Shown here one piece after another: positions 36,177-46,600 of a stretch of 64,000 nt of DNA; within the stretch, counting starts at the first letter, position 1, and each line of letters begins with the position of its first letter. A program made the translations under genes and the position numbers. This DNA comes from Epiperipatus broadwayi (Eukaryota; Onychophora; Udeonychophora; Euonychophora; Peripatidae). The notes under the pieces are model-generated. The model saw only the letters and a list, made by a program, of their open reading frames with translations, had not been told where the DNA came from and searched no databases. The stretch spans positions 631,501 through 695,500 of the forward strand of contig JAQFVV010000317.1 in NCBI GenBank assembly GCA_028023455.1, in the 5' to 3' direction.

Positions 36177-38873
36177 TGAAACAGTAATGTCTGCTTTGCA
36201 GATCTTCGTTTCACCTTTTCTCACCTACTTCCTACCCTCATACTTTAGTTTGAACCCCAATCTATCGTAGTGTGTCTGCAATACACGTATATACCGAAAA
36301 TCCCGCCTAATTTTAAACCACGAGCACAATGCTCGTATTATATATATAACTTATTCCCAAATAAAATAAAATATTATGAATTATGTATTTGTTCACATAA
36401 TTTACATTTATTAAAAAGTAAGTTATATAAGTCGTAATTGCGCACACACTATGATATCCATTTTAAAACATATCAAAATTATAAATTGTTAGTTATTTTG
36501 TTTGGATCTATTTACAAATATATTACCGTCGTAATATATTTTGATTTAAAATAAAATTCATTTAGTAAATATTCGTTTAGTAGATAGATTCAAATATTAC
36601 AATTTAAAATAAAATAATTTTCGTTTTATTTAATAAAAATCATCCCAAATATTTCTGTTAAAATAAATGAGGGACAATAGTTTAATTGTATAAGTTTATC
36701 TAAAAACAGCAGCTGTCCACTTAAGTTTTCTTTAATTAGTAGCAGTAATTTTAATTAAATCTAGTTTGTAATTCGAATGTCGATGGGGAAGTTAACAAAA
36801 GAAATTAATTAATGTTGAATTCCTTTAGACATTCGGATAGATTTAATTACAGCAGATAAGTCCAATAATTTTGTACGCCCCAAGACAAATCTATTGTTAA
36901 ATTTTACTATAAAAAGGATGTTTTTCTTTTGTTCTCCATTCTAAGCTATTCTAAGCTCTGAAAGGTCTAAGCTTTTAAAGAATTCTGAGTTGTCTAAAAG
37001 TTTCTGAGTTGTTCTAAAATTCTAATAATTTGCTAACCTTGACATGTCCGAGTAGAGGCGTTTAAGATGGCTATGTCCCATTGGAATAGCCAGCCGCTGC
37101 TCCATACCATCAAAAATTTATCACACGGATCCCAAGACTGCTGCTGCCGCTGCCAAATATGAACATTCCAGATTTTGCTGCTGAATTATAAAACCTGCCA
37201 AGCATCTACCTGCAAATGCTTCTCCAGAGGTAACCTAAATTAACCCAAGAGCTCTTGTGATCACTAACTAACATGCTATAGCTATTTAACATTGTTTTCT
37301 TATATTTCACAACTTCATTGTGTATTTATTTTGTGTGTTTAAATATGCTTAACATTTTGCTCTCTATCCTTGGGTTAATATTTTTTATTTATAAAGCTTT
37401 CTTTTATTTTATTATGATAATGTGTCAGAATCGTCTTTGACCGAGTGAACTATTCCCTCTAGTGAAAATAAGACGCCGCTATTAAGGCATATTTTAAATT
37501 TATAATTTTCCAATTTTATTGTCTTGCAAATCACTCGTTCAAGGGCGATTCTTTTCTTTAATGTAATATAATCGCATCTACATGTTATTGATTTTAATCT
37601 AATATAAGAGTATGTGCGAAGTCTGTGATTAAATGTGTCCCCAAATGCATGATTGCGTATATAAATCTATACTTACTTTTCAAACCCGCAAGCATGCATT
37701 TTCTTATTTTAATTACCGTGTTCTATTTTAATTATAAAGTTCATCGTTGATGTCGAGAGTGTGCTGACCCTTTTAAATGAATTTCGGGGAATTTGATTGG
37801 GCATTTCTCTTAATACAAGTAAAACCCATTTAGTATGTTTTTATATACACTAGTCTCGTATTGCTGGTACATGAATTGGTTGTTGAGACCGTTTTGTTTT
37901 TATTTTCCAAGGATTCTTTACACAGCAAAGTCCGTTCTTTCGCTCATTGCAAGTTTTCCAGGCAGAGGGTGTTCACAAATGGCACCCCTGGGAATTAAAC
38001 GCAATCGTTACACAGTCGCTAAGTTTCGGCTGTTTCGTCAAAATACTTTCCTACGGGTTAGCAGCGAGATGCCCTCCGTAATTATTCCGGATATCCATAT
38101 TGTTTCATTTTATATTTATTTTACAAAGCATCCGTGACTTAAACGAGTCACACCCTCCAACTTTATAAATTCACTATCAGCAATACTGACCTCCCAATAC
38201 AAATCTATTATTATTCTCAAATAAATGCTTTGATCCCATTCCCACGTTTGCTTAGTAAGCTTTAGTCCATTACTATTCTCGAAATCAATAAATATTTTAG
38301 AACATTTAATTTCAAATATTGTCTTAAACTTGTCTCTTTACTCAAAGCACCTCGCACATATTCCTATCTCGTCAAGCACATTATCGTAATGCTATTAGCC
38401 CGAGGAATAGAATATATCACTCTGTTTAAAACCCTTTTGTCATTACTGAAATATAAAGGCCAACAATTACTTAATACTTGTCCCTGTCTCATATAAGCAG
38501 ACTGGCATTTGATCTATATATTGATATAAATAAATTGTGTGCAATTATTTAAAACTAAATTTTATCTCTTATTTTATTTGATTCCTATCACTGTCTCGGT
38601 CTAGATATACATATTTTCTGCATTTCTTTTGTAAATCCATAGACGTTAATTAGCCACCCAAACTTATCTTAGTATAGAGTCTTTTGTTTCTCCCTGACCA
38701 CCAGGCACCGGTAAAAGGTTATGCTAGTGTAGCATCAGATGCGTTATCACATAGGTGGCGCTGTGAAATTTGGACTTTAGATTCGAACTTAGTATATCTA
38801 GAAGGCAACTCCTCCTAGAATGTTCAGTTTCGGGTCTGGGGTTTGAATTATGCAGTGTGTTAGCGAGATAGAC
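36177..38873 (+). mobile_element. Long LTR, copy A (plus)
   Basis: About 2.7 kb, beginning TGAAACAGTAATGTCTGC and ending GCAGTGTGTTAGCGAGATAGAC. It is collinear with copy C (49,324-52,313) over its whole length and, more distantly, with copy B in inverse orientation. Shared landmarks include the start, a TATA box, CCGCTGCTCCATACCATC, AACCCAAGAGCTCTTGTGAT, GACCGAGTGAA, CTCCCTGACCACCAGGCAC and TAGAAGGCAAC near the end. The 3' end is cut: it joins a fragment of another LTR copy within a few bases. Calling it an LTR is an inference from the TG start, TATA box, solo copy C, and the PBS beside copy B. Confidence 0.72.
36908..36915 (+). promoter_or_regulatory. TATA box of LTR A
   Basis: CTATAAAAAGGA, followed ~320 bp later by CCAGAG/GTAACC at 37,230, a plausible splice donor. 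The corresponding place in copies B and C also has a TATA-like element. Confidence 0.5.
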
Positions 38874-38874
38874 G

Positions 38875-39201
38875 ATTTACTAGCAACACAGCTTAATTTT
38901 CATAAGAATTAGTAAAACATTTGGCAGTTCATTAAGGAACAGTAATAGCTCGCTCTCGACTTTCATATTTAGATGGCCAGCAGACTCTCAACAAAACTTA
39001 AGATAAATAAATATTCATTTAACAAAATTTTATGCGCAAAATATACTTTGAAACATATATATGAGATACTTTTAAACAGAAACGATAAGGGGGGGGAATG
39101 CGTGTTTGCGGTTTATAAACTAAGATGGCAACCACGCATCATTTAACTTCCCTACGTAACTCGCATTACTCTAAAGAAATTAATTATACATTTCATAATA
39201 A
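38875..39201 (-). repeat. Duplicated LTR fragment B'
   Basis: This 327-bp segment is nearly the same as 40,176-40,509 inside LTR B and has the same orientation. It joins the truncated end of LTR A on one side and the primer binding site beside LTR B on the other. The simplest reading is the middle of a second, minus-sense LTR left after deletion of the element's interior. Confidence 0.75.
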
Positions 39202-39213
39202 CGTTGGGCGCCA
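39201..39213 (-). promoter_or_regulatory. Primer binding site, tRNA-Lys type, beside LTR B
   Basis: On the minus strand TGGCGCCCAACGT, which complements 13 bases at the 3' end (with CCA) of the animal tRNA-Lys(CUU) family. It lies 23-40 bp downstream of the likely LTR end (boundary uncertain), in the position of a reverse-transcription primer site. Only the first 13 bases match because fragment B' joins there. Confidence 0.65.
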
Positions 39214-40661
39214 TGGACCCGGAAAAAAAAATACTATGTAACAGTCAAAACATGTCTATCTCGCTAACACACTGTAGAATTTAAACCCGAGACATAGAAC
39301 TCAACACTAGGAGAGTTACCTCCCAGAAATCTCAAGTTCGAATCCAAAGTCCAAACTCCACAATGCCCTCTACATGATAACACATTTGATGCTACTAATA
39401 ATATAATTTCATGCTGGTGCCGGTGATCAGGGAGAAAACAAAAGACTCTCAATCTAAAATAGCCCTAGGTTAATTTAACAATAACTTATAGATGTGCCAA
39501 AGATAAGTTTAATGGACTATGTAATTTATATTGCACCCCGAATAAATAGAGAAAAGGAAATAAATTTATAAATAAGATTTTAATAATTTGGTAATAAAAT
39601 AATTTAGCGATACAAATTGGATAGTTATATAATAAACAAACAAAATGGCTGATACCTCGTACTTGGGTTCGTTTAGATAAAATGTCTATAATATATTGAC
39701 ACGGTAGGCATATGTGAGTCACGTAAAGTCTAATAGAGTTTGAAATATTCTAATACATTTATAACTGGAGATTTAAATGGAGATCGAGAGTCGCTCGCGA
39801 ATAGATATAAGATCGAGCTACACTGAACGGATTTGAAATTCATTTGAATAGAATTCTTCTAATAAGTAAAGGGAAATATACGGTGGTGCTAGCGAGTATA
39901 TGCTGAGGAGGGGTGCAGTTTATGAGTATGCAACTTTCAAGGATGGCAAAAGGTCTTGGCATTGGATAGGCATTCTGCCTTTTATTTGGGACGTCTCTAG
40001 CCCACTCACAGCTCAAGCCTGGCCCGCACCCAGAAGCTTCGTAACTGTGTGGACATATGCGAAATAATTCCCATGTGCCATTTTAGCACATGACTGGGAA
40101 CCGTGGAGGAAAATATGGGGAAACAGATTCGAACGATGATGACCTTTGCCAACAGGAGGATTCCAGCACCCATGCATATTTACTAGCAACACAGCTTAAT
40201 TTTCATAAGAATTAATAAAATACAGAGCAATTCGTTAATTAAGGAACAGAAATAGCTCGATCTCGACTTTCATATTTGAATAGCCAGCAGACTCTCAACA
40301 AAACTTAAGATAAATAACTATTCATTTAACAAAATTTTATACACAAAATATACTTTGAAACATATATATGAGATACTTTTAAATAGAAATGATGGGAAGG
40401 GGGGGGAATGCATGTTTGCGGTTTATAAACTAAGATGGTAACCACGCATCATTTAACTTCCCTATGTAACTCGCATTAGTCTAAAGAAATTAATTATACA
40501 TTTCATAATAACACATTGAAATTAAACATTTATAAATATAATAGATCAACCCAAGCACAAATTCAGCATGCATTAGAAAAACATTTAATAAATACATTTA
40601 TAGAATATACAAAATTGTTAGCTTTAGCTCGAAGTTTTCCGAGATCTCGGGTTGATTTTAA

Positions 40662-40859
40662 TTACCTTGTTCTTTTAACTGTGTCCGTGGGAATTTCCAA
40701 ACTTGTAGCAAAGTTCTTAAGTAAAATTATGAGTTTTCTTCGATTCATGGTTCCGCGGCAGCAGTTAGAAGATTTTAGGAGCAGCATATCATTGGGCTGG
40801 TTCAGTTGGATTTCATGATACGGTGACAGGACATCAGATTTTGACTGACGGACGGCCAA
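40662..40859 (-). CDS. Possible leader ORF in LTR B ending at a splice donor
   Basis: A 65-codon minus-strand frame located between the LTR B TATA box and a splice-donor-like AACAAG/GTAATT. The frame's stop is formed by the donor itself (AGG TAA), so in a spliced RNA it could continue into a downstream exon. No domain is recognised. Copy A has an unrelated-looking 31-codon ORF at the same place and copy C a shorter one, so coding function is doubtful. It may be a chance frame in the 5' leader. Confidence 0.25.
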   Translation of the reverse strand: MAVRQSKSDVLSPYHEIQLNQPNDMLLLKSSNCCRGTMNRRKLIILLKNFATSLEIPTDTVKRTR

Positions 40860-41001
40860 GGCACAGGATTCCGAGGAAAAACAGCGATTGCCCCATTACC
40901 CCGACATTCTGAGGTTAAACTATTTTACAACTGGATTTACTGTCACGATCAGGTAGCTTAATTAATAACTCTGTCTAATCATAATTACAATCAATCAGCC
41001 C

Positions 41002-41009
41002 TATTTATA
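41002..41009 (-). promoter_or_regulatory. TATA box of LTR B
   Basis: Minus strand GCGTATAAATAGGGCTG, a well-formed TATA box about 670 bp into the LTR. The donor-like AAG/GTAATT lies ~340 bp downstream. Confidence 0.5.
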
Positions 41010-42009
41010 CGCTCTCCCTGATTACCATCTAACCCTTAGGTGATGAAATCCATTCTTTAATTATTACACATTTGAAAAACACGGATTACATTTTCTAATT
41101 AAAATCTGTTCGTAAACACTGTTTTATCTCATCAATCTACTGGCGCCAATATGATTAAAATTAGCTACTATTGTTCTTTCTCTACCCTCACTGATTTAAA
41201 AATGATGACATGTTTTTGAATAATATTTTACAACACTTTACATTTATCAAACACTATTTCTGAATTTAATTTCCAGAAATATTTCTCAGTGATATTATTT
41301 CTTAAAGACAAATAATTATAACGAAATAACATCCCAAATAAATCGATTCAAAAACAACTTTTAAATAAAATATTTTGATATTTTTTTAAATATTATCGCA
41401 GTATGTGTGTAGATGAGAATATGTGACCTACTTTATTGTACAAGCATATATACGTAATATATACTCGACGGTTTGAAAATAAAACCGTTTAAAAACAATT
41501 TTAATTATTATTAAACCCCGGGCACCCCATTATACATATAAATTTAGGCGGGATTTCGGTAAATATACCCAGTACACACACAATACGATGAAATTAGGGT
41601 TTTAAATAAGGCATGAGGGTAGGAAACAGGCAGGCAAGGCGAAACTAAGATTGGTAAGGCAAATCTTACTGTTTCACATTCCCTTAGTATGTAAAAAAAA
41701 ATTTAAAAAAAAAAAAAAAAAGATTTTACACCCAGTGTTTACTAGTATTTTTGAATATCAGCACAAAAAAAATTGACAAGGGACAATGAGATTGAATGAT
41801 ATACCCGAATCATATTTCAACATTATTGAACATTTTATTTTTTTACTTGTTTTTAGCAAAAACGTATATATATTTTGACGCATTTTTTTTTTTTTTTTAC
41901 TGTTCAATTTTAGATTAGAAATATATATATAAACAAAAAATTTTTAAAAGTCTATACGAAAGTCCAAATTCAGGCGTAGATAAATGTCCAAATTCAAGTT
42001 ATTGTACAA

Positions 42010-43004
42010 TCAAAATTTTGTAAGAGTGTCCAAGTTCGAGTCCTTTTTTTTTGTGGTAGCTTGCTTTTTTTTTCTACTTATATATATATTTTGCTCTCCT
42101 CCTGGGTCAGGTGGGTAGTGCTGATCTCTCGTACTCGGAGAACGTCCTCTCGGGTGGTACAGTCTCTTTTCTTTGTCTGGCGGTTCTTTGGCCCAAGGAT
42201 TGAAGTCCGATGTAGTCAAAAATTCTGCCATCTCCACTGCATCTTGAATTCTGCTTCCGGCCATCAGTTGTTGGATTGACAGAGGCATGTTCTGTTGGAT
42301 GGTGTGGATAATGTGCGGATCAGAGAATGAGAAGGTGGTGAGCGATCTCAGACGATTAACTCGCCAGATATAGAATTGTGTGTGTGTTTCTTTGATGCTC
42401 CCGTATTTTTCTCGGGATATGGTATTGAAGATGCCACTCTGGCGTTTCTCGCTCCAGTAGTGTTTCAATAAGGCCTTGCTATACTCGATGAAGTCTCCAG
42501 GTTTTTCTTTTATGATGCTCCACCAGTCCTTCGCGTAGTCGTGTAAATGGTGGGTGGCGATAGCAATTTGTTCTTTTGTCTCCGTCTCAGAGAATGTAAA
42601 AAAGTCTTTCAAGCTATCTATGTGCAAATGAGGGTTTTCCCCAACTTCCTCTCGGACTATCTTGATGTGGATGGTCTTGGCCAACTGGGTTTGAATGCTT
42701 GAGTCAGGCGTCGCGGTTCTACTGATTTTGGTGATCTCAGGGCTTTTAGTATTTTTCTCTTCGTTGACTGGTAATGAAATTTTCGGGGTGGTTTTGTTTT
42801 CATCACACTCTTCCTCTTCTTTTGTTCTGTTACTATTGTTTTCTGTTTTCAGAACTAACGTTTCCAAATTTACTTTTGTAGTGATCCTCTCTTTTATTTC
42901 ATATTTCTGTTTGATTTGTTTGATTATGAGCCTGGTCAGTTCTCTGAACTCACTCCATTCTTTTTTTTTCTTCTTCCATTTTGGTTTTAGTATTTGAAAC
43001 GTTG
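42010..43004 (-). CDS. LTR-retrotransposon Gag, best-preserved coding frame in the window
   Basis: The ATG at 42,867 gives 285 residues, and the same frame is open upstream to about 43,004 without another ATG (WKKKKKEWSEFRELTRLI just before). N-terminal third: acidic and Lys/Thr-rich, probably disordered. Centre: DFFTFSETETKEQIAIATHH, then YAKDWWSIIKE and FIEYSKALLKHYWSEKRQ, the pattern of Ty3/Gypsy-type Gag capsid domains (paired Trp, then F-x2-Y and a basic KHYW). C-terminal: Pro/Arg/Lys-rich, no CCHC zinc knuckle visible. No protease or RT follows before LTR B at 41,676. A related motif set occurs in the Gag at 57,476-57,706. It is likely the remains of the element that left LTR B, though tandem LTR history makes ownership uncertain. 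Confidence 0.75.
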
Positions 43005-43427
43005 GCTATAAATGGCAATTCTGGATCACTAATTTTTGGTTATTATTATTTGGTAAGATATTTATTATTTTAAAGTTCTTTTAACTAAACTTTTTTTCCT
43101 TTATCAAACAATGGCGACTGGCTGTCTTCCACTCGGTCTCTGGCCTTTCCGTGCATCCTTGTTTTGTCCTGTACCGATTTCATTATGCTGCTTCTTTGTT
43201 ATTTTGGAAATATGAACAAAATATTATTTTATTATTCAGATTTCTTCTGCTGCTTGCTCAACTGTTTGGCAGTGCACTATTTAATTTTTTTGCTAGACTC
43301 GGATATCTCAATGGGTATCTCACTATCATTTCCCCTTGTTCAATATCAGATAGATAGATTTACAAAAAAAATTATTATTTTTACAGAAGCTTGTTTACAT
43401 CTATATACTTAAAATGACCAAATCTGA

Positions 43428-43600
43428 ATTTACATCTTCACCTGCATGAACCAATCGGTTCATCATCATTATTTCGAGGTGCAATGCCATCTGTGGCAAC
43501 ATCTATACAATTAACCTCCCCAGGGATATTTAACTTACTTATTTCGTTTGACACCGGACATTCAACTAGACAATCATATATTTTTATTTTTACAAATCTT
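43428..43600 (-). other. Unexplained coding-like island
   Basis: On the minus strand the frame is open from before 43,600 to a TGA at 43,430 and reads sensibly (CLVECPVSNEISKLN, then GEVNCIDVATDGIAPRNND, EPIGSC). This is unlike the AT noise around it. It ends at TGCAG/GTGAAG, a good splice-donor match. Upstream, GTCTAG at ~43,575 could be an acceptor but lacks a clear pyrimidine tract. It may be an exon of a host gene or a retroelement fragment lying upstream of the Gag. No domain recognised. Confidence 0.3.
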
Positions 43601-46600
43601 ATTCGATACAAACTATATATTTTGCACTATATTTTGAAATCATATTTAGTACAGTAATTCGTGCACATATATTTTTATAATACGACCAGAGCTGACAAAA
43701 GTTTACATATATATTGACCGAGTCAAACAAAATACATATAATAATATCTTAAAATATAAATCACAATATTGAACTACAGGAAATGGGTAATTAAACGGAC
43801 TAAATACTATCAGGGTTTTGTGGGTGTTTAAATCGAAGCCTCACATACACATATAGTAATACAAGCACACAATAAAAACTACATTAAAATAATACTAATT
43901 ACTTAGTATAATATTTTTTTATATTATACTTAGTGAGAGGTTCTTGACGAAAGCAATAATAATATCATAAAAATAAAATCATAAGACAAAATTTTACACC
44001 TAACTATCTATTAACTGCTAACAAATAGTAATCATTAAAGTTTCTCCTTTCTTGGTTGAAATGAAAAGTTCATTTATAGTCTGGAAATGACATATCTTAA
44101 TCATATATTAAATGATGGTAGTAATTGGTATAAACATAAATATTGGCAAACACATAACGATTTCCTGCAGGAAGATGAATAATATTAATTTGGATCCACT
44201 TTAGCAGCAATTCAAAGTTCTAGCAATGGCTAATGAAGCCACTGGCAATATCACATTTGAGAATACTCTATTAATATTTATTGCAATGTAGATATAGCAA
44301 TAATTTATTACTTAAATCATTAGATAGGTTCAAGCATTTATTCTGAGTTTTAAAAGATATTCATAAAATGCATAACTAATAAGTTTATAAAATCCACTTA
44401 AGTTCACATAAGTTTGTTTATAATACATTTTGAATAATAAAATTCAACAGCAAATAAGAACAATAAATAAACGAAATTCATATTCAGTTTTATACTATTC
44501 TACTCATTTATTCCAGAATATTTTGAGAAAAATTAATAATCTATCCATCAAATTATATGTCACGCATTTGTTCTTATTTTTTTTTCTGGATACAAATGGT
44601 TAGGTAAATGTTTTAACAATAATAATAATGATAAAGCAGGTTATAACCAATTATTCATGCACATCTTTCGTTTGAACTTTATAGTTAGCAAAATTTATTA
44701 CTAAAGAGTTCCTGAGATGTCTAATAAAAGAAGGTTCACAATTTTTCCAAAGTAATAAAAGAGTTCATACATTTCCACTTCATTAATATTAGAATTAAAA
44801 TTTAAGGAAAAGAATTTTGAAATATACACATCCATTTCCCGTACTTTAAAATTATAATTAAGATTTAAGTAAAGCACTTTTGAAACATAAATATGCATTT
44901 CCATTTTCTTTAATATTAGCAATTAAACTTAAATGGTTTATAATATAGCACACATACTTATCCCAAATAATTATTTGAGAATTTAAATAGTTAATTAAAA
45001 GCAAAGATTAATGTACCTCATTACAGTCATTTTACATTCTCATTTCCAGAAAACTAATAATACTTTTCACTTTCAAATTTGGGTCTTGGAAGAATCAGCT
45101 TAAAAAATAAAATTGTACTAATATAACTTTTGTTCAGAAAGCAAAGTGGAGTTCAGTCAGCCCACATGGAATTCAGTCAGCCCCAAATGGAGTTGTCAGC
45201 ATTATTAAAAAAATGAAATACCATTTTTTTGCTAGATCCCAGACTAATACCCAAGCATCTGTTATTACAATAATCCAAGGTCATTTGAAAGTTCAAAGGT
45301 CTCTAGAAATAGAATTGCTCCACCCATTTCACTTAAAAATTTAATTAGCAGAATATTATGCAAGAAACTTTCTTGTCTTGGAAAAGAAAGAAAGAAGGAA
45401 AAAAATTATTGTCTGTTAATAATAAAAAAAATATTAAATTGAACTAAGAATAGAATATTCTGTATTTCTAAAGTAACAATAAAATTAATGATAATTATTT
45501 TAACAAATAAAATATTGAATAGTGTATTTGTTGTTTAATAATTCACTAGTCCAATGATCCATTAATTCATTTAAAATATAATTAAGCTGGTTTTTCAAAC
45601 TATTGGTTGTGAAATTAAATATTTGGCTATGAGACATGATATTTAGTACATGAATGGAAAATGAAGTTGAAAAATGGCACAGACATACATGAACATTTAC
45701 AAATAATGTACTACAGGTACTAAACTGATATGATTGAAATGACAGTTTCAATGATGATGAGCCAAACATATAGCACTATTTACGCTATTGATTAAAATAT
45801 TGTAAGCAAGTAAACCAGAGAATTATGTAAAAAATATCAATACTGTTCTGCAGACAAATAAAACAAATTGGAATCAAGTCAAACTAAACTGACAACTACT
45901 GTGACAAGCCACCCCCCTTTCTACCATTCACTATTCACTAAAGAAAAATATTAAAGATCTCAAAACCTTCAAATTATACCTATAAGTTCTTTTAAACATA
46001 GTTTTAGGTCATTAATAAAAAAATTCAGGTTATTTCATTTTTTTAGTAAGATTCCATCAGATGTTACTGATACAGTGCTACATAATTATAATCAATATTT
46101 CTGGTGCCAATCCAGAATGTTACTATATATATATATTGTAAAGGAACTTCACTTAATTTATATAATTTTACTTTGAATCACTATCACACATATAGTGTAT
46201 ATAAAACATTAAATATTTTTGCAATAAGTTAATATCTATATTCTTAATATGTATATTATATTTAGTATGTGTACTTCATTATATATGGATAATATATCAG
46301 TAACTAAGTTTTCTATTTAAAATTGTTTTAATGTTTTTTATTTCTATTTTAAAAGTTTTTTTTTTAAAAAAAAATGCTAAAAAAGAAAATTTGCTTTCAT
46401 TGTGTTTTTTTTTCTGTTTTAAATACTGAGTTTTTTTTTAAAAAAAAAAGAATGTTATTTTTGTCTTCTTGTGAGCAATATTTAAAGCAAATGAAAATTC
46501 TAACAATAATTATTAACTGCAATATGTGAAGTTATTGAATATTTTTATATTTTCCTATTCTCTGTTCCATATCTATCAAACTATTTGATATATTGAAAAA

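Larger units (their letters stand above)
39237..41676 (-). mobile_element. Long LTR, copy B (minus)
   Basis: Read on the minus strand it starts TGAAACAGTAAG at 41,676 and ends near GATAGACATG...GTTACA between 39,253 and 39,237. It aligns with A and C at both ends (TTTCGCC and CCTACCCTCAT near the start; CCCTGATCACCGGCACCAGC and TAGCGAGATAGACA near the end) but is clearly diverged in the middle. It has a purine stretch AAGGGAA just upstream, like a polypurine tract, and a primer binding site just downstream, so it carries both 3'-LTR and 5'-LTR context. Confidence 0.7.

Noticed and set aside
37835-38137. 100-codon plus frame in LTR A
   Set aside because: Copy C does not keep the frame at the equivalent place, and no domain is visible.
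42695-42997. 100-codon plus frame opposite Gag
   Set aside because: It is an antisense shadow of the Gag frame on the minus strand.
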